Source: Bacteroidales bacterium
GTDB lineage: Bacteria; Bacteroidota; Bacteroidia; Bacteroidales; Paludibacteraceae
Assembly: GCA_900768725.1 (NCBI GenBank)
Contig: CAAGDU010000051.1
Span: 1 to 20,762 of the forward strand
DNA: 20,762 bases
Direction: 5' to 3'
Under the pieces are notes generated by a model. That model did not search any database, was not told the origin of the DNA, and saw nothing but the letters and a program-made list of their open reading frames with translations. The position numbers and the translations under genes are program-made. Below are positions 13,977-19,883 of the stretch, piece by piece. Position 1 is the stretch's first letter. Every line of letters begins with the position of its first letter.

Positions 13977-15260
13977 TTAAGAATCTATTTCCTGGTCATA
14001 GTGCTTAACAAGTAAGATAAGCCATATATACTGAATGAGTACTACTATAGCACTTCCCAAAGCGTATCCCGCGATAGCTATTTCAAAATCATTTGCCAGA
14101 ATCCCACTTAAAACACCTATTGTCCGTAAGACAGCCATTAGTATCTCAAATAGTAATGCTTTCCGCTGTTTGAGGAAGATGTCGTATAGAAACCCCATAC
14201 TAGATGTTAGTATATTACAACATAGCCATGGTAACATCCAACGGATATATTCACCGGTAATGCTCCATTCACTACCCAATAGCCATTGACATAATTGAGG
14301 CAAAAAGAAATACAGCACACTAAAACAGGGTATAGTGATGCTTAATGCGCCAATGGTAAACTGTCTAAATAATTGGAATACTTTTTGCTTTGTATTTACC
14401 TTGGTCGTAACATGCTGATATAGGACTTGATAGATAGCCCGTGTTATCATACTGATTGGAGAAAAAGCCAAGATAATTGCCATACTCCAAAATCCAACCT
14501 CTCTTGTTCCAAACATGGGGGTTAACAACAGCACCGGCAACTGACCGGCAACCATATTGATAACGCTACGTGGAAGGGAATAGACAGGGAAGTTCCGATA
14601 TCGTTTCAACAGTTCTTTCAACTTCACTTGCGGGTTAGCAAATAGGTATCTTATATGCTTCTTCCATGCCAATAAAATACTGATTGATATAGATACAAGT
14701 GGAGCGAATATCGTAGTAATTATCATCCCTCCTTGTAAGTATCCCACCGTACCTAATCCTAACTTTCCCGAAGCTGATAAGATACTTTGCCCTATTTGAT
14801 AGCCACTAATGCGGCTATAGGCTTTCCGCCTAATATACCAATAGTTCAATATATTCCATAGTCCCATCATAAGCACAAACAGCGGCATTAACCAATACCA
14901 GTTGGCTAATTCCAGCGTATTAAATAAGCGAGCAATGGGTTTGGAAAAGGGAACACTCAAGAGCACTATGCCCGTGGTGATGAGAAGCAGGAAACCGCAT
15001 ATATGCACCAACCCGCGCGCATCCTCATCCTTTTTCGGAAGGACGATGGCATACTGATACTCTGCGGTAGAAAGAAGAACCAGCACCCCGCCGATGCTTA
15101 GAAATAGGTTTAACAGTCCGAAATCTTCGGGGCTGTAGAGGCGGGTTAGGATAGGATAGACCAAGAGCCCTATCGCTTGTGCAATTACATTTGCAGAAAG
15201 CAATTTAGCGGAGTTACGCACCAACTCCGAGCGGGCTATTTTCCGTATTTGTTCCTTCAT
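13977..15260 (-). CDS. Polysaccharide flippase (Wzx/MATE-like)
   Basis: 427 residues from the ATG at 15260. About 12-14 hydrophobic segments are visible. The first half has AKLLSANVIAQAIGLLVYPILTR, then LYSPEDFGLLNLFLSIG, the typical Wzx opening, and YQYAIVLPKKDEDA. A central amphipathic stretch (LKELLKRYRNFPVYSLPRSVINM) is also characteristic. Known: such proteins flip lipid-linked oligosaccharide repeats across the inner membrane for capsule, O-antigen or exopolysaccharide. The gene converges on the glycosyltransferase, with 105 bases between stops and no strong terminator. It is AT-rich toward its 3' end, like the glycosyltransferase, and closer to genome average at its 5' end. A TTG four codons upstream was rejected because it lies inside the -7 box. 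The leader is probably under ten bases. Confidence 0.87.
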   Translation of the reverse strand: MKEQIRKIARSELVRNSAKLLSANVIAQAIGLLVYPILTRLYSPEDFGLLNLFLSIGGVLVLLSTAEYQYAIVLPKKDEDARGLVHICGFLLLITTGIVLLSVPFSKPIARLFNTLELANWYWLMPLFVLMMGLWNILNYWYIRRKAYSRISGYQIGQSILSASGKLGLGTVGYLQGGMIITTIFAPLVSISISILLAWKKHIRYLFANPQVKLKELLKRYRNFPVYSLPRSVINMVAGQLPVLLLTPMFGTREVGFWSMAIILAFSPISMITRAIYQVLYQHVTTKVNTKQKVFQLFRQFTIGALSITIPCFSVLYFFLPQLCQWLLGSEWSITGEYIRWMLPWLCCNILTSSMGFLYDIFLKQRKALLFEILMAVLRTIGVLSGILANDFEIAIAGYALGSAIVVLIQYIWLILLVKHYDQEIDS

Positions 15261-15269
15261 TTCCGTTTG

Positions 15270-15301
15270 CAAAGGTAGTGCTTTTTTGTGGATTTTCCAA
15301 C
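15270..15301 (-). promoter_or_regulatory. Promoter of the flippase gene
   Basis: Minus strand GTTG (15298-15301), 20 bases, TACCTTTG (15270-15277). The spacer ends AAAAAAGCAC. The -7 box is only 9 bases before the ATG at 15260, implying a very short or absent leader. Confidence 0.68.
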
Positions 15302-15337
15302 GAAAACAAGAAAAAATCGCAAAAAAATCAAGAAATG

Positions 15338-15369
15338 TTTGTATTATTCAGAAAAAAGCAGTAAATTTG
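15338..15369 (+). promoter_or_regulatory. Promoter of tonB
   Basis: TTTG (15338-15341), 20 bases, TAAATTTG (15362-15369), spacer ending AAAAAAGCAG. Expected start near 15374, giving a ~117-base leader that contains three AACAGCG units. It is divergent from the flippase promoter, with 36 bases between the two -33 boxes. Confidence 0.8.
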
Positions 15370-15403
15370 CAATCGTTTTTGAGGAAACCCTACTTAAACA
15401 TAA

Positions 15404-15463
15404 AACAGCGTAGCGGTCAAACAGCGCGAAGCGCGGTCCAATCCCTAACAGCGTAAGCGGTCA
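15404..15463 (+). repeat. Three AACAGCG...GCGGTC units in the tonB leader
   Basis: AACAGCGTAGCGGTCA (15404-15419), AACAGCGCGAAGCGCGGTCC (15420-15439) and AACAGCGTAAGCGGTCA (15447-15463). Each has a short self-complementary centre; in the second, GCGC(GAA)GCGC is a clear mini-hairpin. All lie between the promoter and the tonB start. Confidence 0.75.
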
Positions 15464-15490
15464 TTCGTAAAATCTAATAACTAACACAAT

Positions 15491-16171
15491 ATGCAACTCA
15501 AAAAGTCACAAAAAGCCAGTCTGGAAGACAAGAAAGTAGTCTATGTCTTGATGGGTTTTGTCTTCGTCTTGAGCCTTTGCTATGTAGCGTTGGAGTGGAC
15601 GGAGAAAGAAGTAACGAAGTATGAGGTGGCAGATACGGAGTTCACTTTCGAGGAGGAAGTAGAAATCCAGCAGACCACTCAGGAAACCACTCCTCCGCCC
15701 CCACCGCCCCCTGTACAAGAGGTTGAAGTGCTCAACGTGGTGGAAGACGATGTGGAGACCGAGTCTATCGAAATCAATACGGAAGACGATAAAGATGTGG
15801 AGGTCGTGATTGCCGCGCCGGTAGAGGCTCCCGTGGAGGAAGAAGAGGAAGAAGTGGTGTTCGTGGTCGTTGAGACGATGCCAGAGTTCCCGGGCGGACA
15901 ACAAGCACTCTTCAAATACTTGAGCGAGAATGTGAAGTATCCTGTTATTGCGCAGGAGAATGGTATACAAGGTCGTGTTATCTGCCAGTTTGTGGTGAAC
16001 AAGGACGGCTCCATCGTGGATGTAGAGGTTGTGCGCTCCGGTGGCGATGCTTCGCTTGACAAAGAGGCAGTACGTGTCATCAAGTCCATGCCGAAGTGGA
16101 AACCCGGTAAGCAGCGTGGTAAGGCTGTACGCGTGAAATATACCGTGCCCGTTAACTTCCGCCTGCAATAA
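15491..16171 (+). CDS. tonB: TonB-family energy transducer
   Basis: 226 residues. A short cytoplasmic N-terminus is followed by one membrane anchor (VVYVLMGFVFVLSLCYVAL, ~20-38). A periplasmic linker has TPPPPPPPV and then a very acidic, Val/Glu-rich stretch to ~residue 125. The TonB C-terminal domain follows: MPEFPGGQQALFKYLSENVKYP, GRVICQFVVNKDGSIVDVEVVRSGG, LDKEAVRVIKSMPKWKPGKQRGKAV and VPVNF. Known: with ExbB/ExbD it transmits the proton-motive force to outer-membrane TonB-dependent receptors (SusC-like and siderophore types). No exbB/exbD genes are here, so this is a stand-alone TonB, common in Bacteroidales with many paralogues. It has its own promoter and a leader with three short repeats. 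Which receptors it serves cannot be told. Confidence 0.9.
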   Translation: MQLKKSQKASLEDKKVVYVLMGFVFVLSLCYVALEWTEKEVTKYEVADTEFTFEEEVEIQQTTQETTPPPPPPPVQEVEVLNVVEDDVETESIEINTEDDKDVEVVIAAPVEAPVEEEEEEVVFVVVETMPEFPGGQQALFKYLSENVKYPVIAQENGIQGRVICQFVVNKDGSIVDVEVVRSGGDASLDKEAVRVIKSMPKWKPGKQRGKAVRVKYTVPVNFRLQ

Positions 16172-16251
16172 TAAGGCTTAAATGAGATTGAGGCGGGCAG
16201 TTCCTAAATAAACAAGAATGATGGTCTCATAGTTTATAGAACCACCAATGC

Positions 16252-16284
16252 CCTCTTAATTCTTAATTCATAATTCTTAATTAG
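16252..16284. repeat. AT-rich heptamer repeat abutting the recG start
   Basis: CCTC then TTAATTC (16256), TTAATTC (16263), ATAATTC (16270), TTAATTA (16277): 33 bases identical to 10831-10863. It ends three bases before the proposed recG start, and its TAA (16278-16280) closes the recG frame upstream. The similarity to the rpsU copy extends leftward: TTTATAGA occurs here at 16233 and at 18496, each followed by a GCCCTC. Confidence 0.88.
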
Positions 16285-16286
16285 CA

Positions 16287-18377
16287 TTGTTGCTCTCTCA
16301 ACGAGACATAGCATATTGCAAGGGTGTCGGTACAAATCGTGCCGACACTCTTCGTAAAGAGCTGGGGGTAACCACGGCGCTGGATATGTTGCGGCAGTAT
16401 CCCTACAAGTATATTGACCGCAGCCGATTCTATAAGATAACGGAGATAGAAGACGAAGATACCTATGTCCAAATCATCGGCGAAGTAACCGAGTGGCACA
16501 CCATCGGTACGGGGAAGGGAGCGCGTCTGAGCGCCACGTTCTCGGACGGGAGCCATATCATCGAGTTGGTTTGGTTCAAGGGTATTCAGTATGTCAAACT
16601 GCAAAAGGGCGTGAAATACCTGCTCTTTGGCAAGCCCTCGCGCTTCAACCACCTGTTCAACTTTGTGCACCCCGAGTTGACTCCCTGGGAGAAAGTTACG
16701 CCCGAGATGACGCAAGGCTTGGAGCCCTATTACAACACCTCGGAGACGATGAAGAAGAAGGGGTTGAACTCCAAGGCGATGCGCACCATCATCTCTCATC
16801 TCATTCCCGACCTTACCGCTGAGGGTGTGCAAGACACCATGGGTAGCGACCTCTTGGAGCAATACCACCTCATGTCGCTTACCCAAGCCCTCATCAACGT
16901 CCATTTCCCAAAGGATACCCACTCCATGCAGCGGGCGCGAGAGCGGCTGAAGTTCGAGGAACTGTTCTATATCCAGTTGCAGATACTTAGGCAGATGAAG
17001 CGACGGGAGCAGAACCAAGGCTATGCCATGCCTATTGTCGGCAAGACCTTCAATGCCCTCTACCGTTCCCTACCATTCGACCTGACCAACGCACAGAAAC
17101 GGGTCATTCGCGAGATACAGAGCGACCTCAAATCGGGCAGGCAGATGAACCGTCTCTTGCAGGGTGATGTCGGGAGCGGGAAGACGCTTGTGGCGCTCTT
17201 GTGTTGCCTGCTCGCCGTGGACAACGGCTTCCAGACCTGTATCATGGCGCCTACGGAGATTCTTGCCAATCAGCATTTTGCCACATTATCGTCCTTCCTT
17301 GCTGCCGTCCCTGAGGTGCGTATCGCGCTTCTCACCGGCTCCACGTCCAAGAAAGAACGCGCCACGCTGCTCCCCGCCTTGCAGAACGGGGAGATAGATA
17401 TCCTTATCGGTACGCATGCGTTGCTGGAAGATAACGTGCAGTGGGGCAATTTGGGACTGGTGGTGGTGGACGAGCAACACCGTTTCGGAGTGGCACAACG
17501 TGCCAAACTATGGAGCAAGAACGTCTGTCCGCCACATGTGCTTGTGATGACCGCCACGCCTATCCCCCGCACGCTGGCGATGACCGTCTATGGCGACCTG
17601 CGGGTGAGCGTGATAGACGAACTGCCTCCCGGACGCAAGCCCGTGCATACGTTGCACTACTCCATCCAGCGCAAAGCCTCCGTCAATCAGTTTATCTCCA
17701 AGCAGATAGAGGCAGGACGGCAGGTCTATATCGTTTTCCCGCTCATCAAGGAGAACGAGAAACTGGATATGCAAGACCTGCAAAACGGCTACAACGAACT
17801 CTGCGATACGTTTCCTCATTACCGTCTCTCAATGGTACACGGGCAGATGAAGGCGAAGGACAAAGATGAACAGATGCAGCGTTTCGTCAAAGGCGAGACG
17901 CAGGTACTGGTAGCGACCACCGTCATTGAGGTGGGAGTGAATGTGCCGAATGCCACGGTGATGATTATCGAGAACGCAGAGCGGTTCGGGCTGAGCCAAC
18001 TCCATCAGTTACGAGGTAGAGTAGGGCGCGGCGCGGAGCAGAGTTATTGCATCCTGCTCACGAAGGTAGAACTGACCAAAGAGACGCGCCAGCGGATGGA
18101 TATCATGGTGGCTACTAACGATGGTTTTCGTATTGCGGAGGCGGACTTGCAGTTGCGCGGTCCCGGCGACTTGGAGGGTACGCAGCAATCGGGACTGCCG
18201 TTTGATTTGCATATCGCATCGCTCACATCCGATGGGCAACTGCTCGAACTGGCACGCAAAGCCGCATCCGACCTCCTCGACCAAGACCCTACGCTCTCCC
18301 ACCAACGCAATCAAATCTACAAAGACCAACTCAACCGCCTGCGTATCACCGCCCAAAACTGGTCGGATATATCCTAA
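16287..18377 (+). CDS. recG: ATP-dependent DNA helicase RecG
   Basis: 696 residues. The N-terminal wedge/OB region has KGVGTNRADTLRKELG, QYPYKYIDRSRFYKI and GKPSRFNHLFNFVHPEL. Helicase motifs follow: LTNAQKRVIREI, Walker A GDVGSGKT (293-300), APTEILANQHF, DEQH (395-398) with RFGVAQRAKLW, MTATPIPRTLAM, TTVIEVGVNVPNA, and GRVGRGAEQSYC with ADLQLRGPGDLEGTQQSG at the end. Known: RecG remodels stalled replication forks and Holliday junctions. The length is normal for the family. Start: the only in-frame choices after the upstream TAA at 16278 are TTG at 16287 or 16290; the first ATG is 34 codons in and would remove conserved sequence. The heptamer repeat directly upstream may have displaced an older ATG and leader. 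No promoter was seen; transcription may continue from tonB, 115 bases away. A good terminator follows. Confidence 0.95.
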   Translation: MLLSQRDIAYCKGVGTNRADTLRKELGVTTALDMLRQYPYKYIDRSRFYKITEIEDEDTYVQIIGEVTEWHTIGTGKGARLSATFSDGSHIIELVWFKGIQYVKLQKGVKYLLFGKPSRFNHLFNFVHPELTPWEKVTPEMTQGLEPYYNTSETMKKKGLNSKAMRTIISHLIPDLTAEGVQDTMGSDLLEQYHLMSLTQALINVHFPKDTHSMQRARERLKFEELFYIQLQILRQMKRREQNQGYAMPIVGKTFNALYRSLPFDLTNAQKRVIREIQSDLKSGRQMNRLLQGDVGSGKTLVALLCCLLAVDNGFQTCIMAPTEILANQHFATLSSFLAAVPEVRIALLTGSTSKKERATLLPALQNGEIDILIGTHALLEDNVQWGNLGLVVVDEQHRFGVAQRAKLWSKNVCPPHVLVMTATPIPRTLAMTVYGDLRVSVIDELPPGRKPVHTLHYSIQRKASVNQFISKQIEAGRQVYIVFPLIKENEKLDMQDLQNGYNELCDTFPHYRLSMVHGQMKAKDKDEQMQRFVKGETQVLVATTVIEVGVNVPNATVMIIENAERFGLSQLHQLRGRVGRGAEQSYCILLTKVELTKETRQRMDIMVATNDGFRIAEADLQLRGPGDLEGTQQSGLPFDLHIASLTSDGQLLELARKAASDLLDQDPTLSHQRNQIYKDQLNRLRITAQNWSDIS

Positions 18378-18419
18378 GTTAGTGGTTTCAAGTATCAGGT
18401 TTCAAGTTAGTGGTAATCA
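18378..18419. repeat. Six consecutive heptamers of the GTTTCAR type after recG
   Basis: Strict 7-base steps, each starting GT: GTTAGTG (18378), GTTTCAA (18385), GTATCAG (18392), GTTTCAA (18399), GTTAGTG (18406), GTAATCA (18413). It starts at the base after the recG stop codon and ends just before the recG terminator. The sequence differs from the WTNATYC arrays but the period is the same. Confidence 0.8.
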
Positions 18420-18426
18420 TAAAATA

Positions 18427-18463
18427 AAAATGCTGCCTAACTCATTGTTAAGCAGCATTTTTT
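18427..18463 (+). terminator. Intrinsic terminator of recG
   Basis: AAAATGCTGC (18427-18436) pairs with GCAGCATTTT (18452-18461), with inner TAAC/GTTA, and is followed by further T residues. It also has an A-run on the 5' side, so on the minus strand it could serve rpsU. Confidence 0.9.
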
Positions 18464-18510
18464 GCATGTAATTTAGGAATTAGAATTTCAATTATTTATA
18501 GAGCATACGC

Positions 18511-18537
18511 CCTCATAATTCTTAATTCATAATTAAA
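18511..18537. repeat. AT-rich heptamer repeat abutting the rpsU stop codon
   Basis: CCTC (18511), ATAATTC (18515), TTAATTC (18522), ATAATTA (18529), ending at the base before the rpsU stop triplet (18538-18540 on the plus strand). A three-unit, slightly diverged member of the family seen at 10831 and 16252. Confidence 0.82.
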
Positions 18538-18732
18538 TTACATATCATCGTGTGCGTGGAGCGATTGTACGTACTTAGCATGCGCCATTTTCACACGCTT
18601 TACCTCCGATGGCTTGTTGAACTGTTGACGACGGCGCAACTCCTTGATGACGCCTGTCTTGTCGAATTTGCGTTTGAATTTCTTAATCGCGCGCTCAATG
18701 TTCTCGCCTTCTTTCACCGGTACTACGATCAT
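18538..18732 (-). CDS. rpsU: 30S ribosomal protein bS21
   Basis: 64 residues from the ATG at 18732: MIVVPVKEGENIERAIKKFK, then RKFDKTGVIKELRRRQQF and KPSEVKRVKMAHAKYVQSLH. This is the Bacteroidota bS21 form: basic, helical, with the family's RRRQ-F-KPS sequence. Known: bS21 binds the platform of the 30S subunit next to the 16S 3' end; in Bacteroidota it helps bury the anti-Shine-Dalgarno. A GTG three codons upstream was rejected because it overlaps the Shine-Dalgarno. Uniquely in this window, the start is preceded by AAAGGAGGTG with 8 bases between GGAGG and ATG. No promoter box lies directly upstream, so it is probably transcribed with tRNA-Leu from 18960-18991, the hairpin between them permitting. 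A heptamer repeat touches the stop codon. Confidence 0.96.
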   Translation of the reverse strand: MIVVPVKEGENIERAIKKFKRKFDKTGVIKELRRRQQFNKPSEVKRVKMAHAKYVQSLHAHDDM

Positions 18733-18740
18733 TGCATACA

Positions 18741-18749
18741 CCTCCTTTT
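18741..18749 (-). promoter_or_regulatory. Strong Shine-Dalgarno of rpsU
   Basis: GGAGG (18741-18745) within AAAGGAGGTG, ten bases complementary to the canonical 16S 3' end, 8 bases before the ATG. Other genes here have no such site, so this one probably serves autoregulation by bS21 availability. Confidence 0.85.
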
Positions 18750-18831
18750 CAGTTACTCTCTCCCGATTTACGAGATTTAGAGTTGGATAGCGTTATTTTT
18801 AAGTCTTCCGCTTGACCCTTTGTTAAACATT

Positions 18832-18851
18832 AGGGCGGTATGAACCGCCCT
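18832..18851 (-). terminator. Hairpin after tRNA-Leu (attenuating terminator?)
   Basis: AGGGCGGT (18832-18839) and ACCGCCCT (18844-18851) form a perfect 8-bp stem with an ATGA-type loop, four bases beyond the tRNA 3' end. The minus-strand continuation is AATGTTTAAC, a weak U-tract, so some read-through to rpsU is plausible. Confidence 0.6.
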
Positions 18852-18855
18852 TGAG

Positions 18856-18937
18856 TACCCAGAGCCGGGGTCGAACCGGCACGGATTGCTCCACTGGTGT
18901 TTGAGACCAGCGCGTCTACCGATTCCGCCATCTGGGC
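18856..18937 (-). tRNA. tRNA-Leu (anticodon CAA)
   Basis: 82 nt, class II. The acceptor GCCCAGA pairs with TCTGGGT (one G-U), discriminator A. The D arm has TGGCGGAATCGGTAGACGC. The anticodon stem is CTGGT/ACCAG with loop CTCAAAC, giving CAA, which reads UUG. A long variable arm (GGAGCAATCC) and the T arm GGTTCGACCCCGGC follow. CCA is not encoded. It has its own promoter at 18960-18991. Confidence 0.96.
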
Positions 18938-18959
18938 CTGCTCTCATCGAAAGCGGGTG

Positions 18960-18991
18960 CAAAGGTACGGCTTTTTTTTCAAATAACCAAA
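18960..18991 (-). promoter_or_regulatory. Promoter of tRNA-Leu (and probably rpsU)
   Basis: Minus strand TTTG (18988-18991), 20 bases, TACCTTTG (18960-18967). The spacer ends in an eight-A run and GCCG. It lies 23 bases before the mature tRNA 5' end. Confidence 0.82.
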
Positions 18992-19072
18992 TTTTCTTGC
19001 ACTTTTTTCAAAAAAAACTGCGTTCTAACAGGTAATCCCCATATAATTAGCCATTAGAGCATATAAAAATGT

Positions 19073-19215
19073 CTCCGTTAATGGCCATTAATTATTTCTT
19101 GAGTTCTCCATTAAAGACCATATAAAGAACCATTAAAATATTGTTTTAATGAACTTTTACCGGGCTTTAATGGAAGATATAAAATTAATGAATAATTAAC
19201 GGCAATTAACGGAGG
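19073..19215. repeat. CCGTTAAT-family palindrome, copy 3 (cleanest)
   Basis: Starts CTCCGTTAATGGCCATTAAT and ends AATAATTAACGGCAATTAACGGAG at about 19192-19215; the two ends are reverse complements over 24 bases with about two mismatches. Inside, TTCTCCATTAAAG and CTTTAATGGAAG-type blocks pair again, so almost the whole 143 bp can fold on itself. It lies between the tRNA promoter and the rlmH stop. Confidence 0.87.
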
Positions 19216-19253
19216 ATGAACGATAATTATATGTTTGTAGAGATAGTAGAACC

Positions 19254-19724
19254 CTATTCGTGGTGGTAGGGTTCGTGGCGGAGTATGGTCATGGCGCGGT
19301 ATATCTGCTCCACAAAGAACAGGCGTACCATCTGATGGGAGAAGGTCATCTTGCTCAGGGAAATCTTGCCGTTGGCGCGTGCATAGACTGCCTCCGAGAA
19401 ACCGTATGGACCGCCCACTACAAACACGATATCCCGCCCCGCAGACATCTTCTTCTGCAAATACTCGCTGAACTCCACTGACCGAAACTCCTTGCCGTGC
19501 TCATCCAGCAATATCATTTCTTCGGCAGCAGATACGGTTTTGAGAATCATCTCGCCCTCCGCCGTCTTCTGCTGCTCTTCGCTCAGCGACTTGGCATTCC
19601 GCAACTCCGGCAGCACCTCCAAAGAGAAAGGTACGTAGTGTTTCAACCGATTTTGGTAGTCTTCTATTAGGGAAGTTAGTCGGTTATCGGTCGTCTTGCC
19701 GACTACAATCAAGGTGATCTTCAT
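19254..19724 (-). CDS. rlmH: RlmH, 23S rRNA pseudouridine-1915 N3-methyltransferase
   Basis: 156 residues from the ATG at 19724 (MKITLIVVGKTTDNRL), the normal RlmH length. The longer in-frame start at 19754 lies in the -7 promoter box and is rejected. SPOUT-fold signatures: LLDEHGKEFRSVEFSEYL, the SAM-binding knot FVVGGPYGFSEAVYARA, and the end LSKMTFSHQMVRLFFVEQ then IYRAMTILRHEPYHH. Known: it methylates pseudouridine 1915 in helix 69 of 23S rRNA on the assembled 70S ribosome. It has its own promoter (19752-19783), divergent from the secreted-protein gene, and a leader of about 20 bases. A hairpin GAACCCTA (19249-19256)/TAGGGTTC (19267-19274) spans the stop codon and may mark the transcript end, but it lacks a U-tract. 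Confidence 0.95.
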   Translation of the reverse strand: MKITLIVVGKTTDNRLTSLIEDYQNRLKHYVPFSLEVLPELRNAKSLSEEQQKTAEGEMILKTVSAAEEMILLDEHGKEFRSVEFSEYLQKKMSAGRDIVFVVGGPYGFSEAVYARANGKISLSKMTFSHQMVRLFFVEQIYRAMTILRHEPYHHE

Positions 19725-19751
19725 ACGTGAAAGAAAATGAAAAAATGTTCG

Positions 19752-19783
19752 CAAAGATACGTAAAAAAGATTAAATGTGCAAA
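19752..19783 (-). promoter_or_regulatory. Promoter of rlmH
   Basis: Minus strand TTTG (19780-19783), 20 bases, TATCTTTG (19752-19759). Its -33 box is part of the inverted pair CAAATAAATTATG/CATGATTTATTTG (19780-19813) shared with the divergent promoter. Confidence 0.82.
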
Positions 19784-19809
19784 TAAATTATGTTTTTATG
19801 CATGATTTA

Positions 19810-19841
19810 TTTGTATATTCGACCGATTTTTACTATCTTTG
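19810..19841 (+). promoter_or_regulatory. Promoter of the secreted-protein gene at 19884
   Basis: TTTG (19810-19813), 20 bases, TATCTTTG (19834-19841). Expected start near 19846, leader ~38 bases, A/T-rich, no SD. Confidence 0.82.
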
Positions 19842-19883
19842 CACGAAAATTTATAATATAATGAATAAAAACAATTACTGTCT

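Noticed and set aside
15260..15272. TTG start four codons upstream for the flippase
   Set aside because: The TTG is part of the TACCTTTG promoter box, so it would not be within the mRNA.
16281..17018. A 245-codon minus-strand frame
   Set aside because: It is antisense to the 5' part of recG. The same holds for the frames opposite folC (5941-6414), FemAB (12165-12716), tonB (15506-16168) and the secreted protein (19902-20561).
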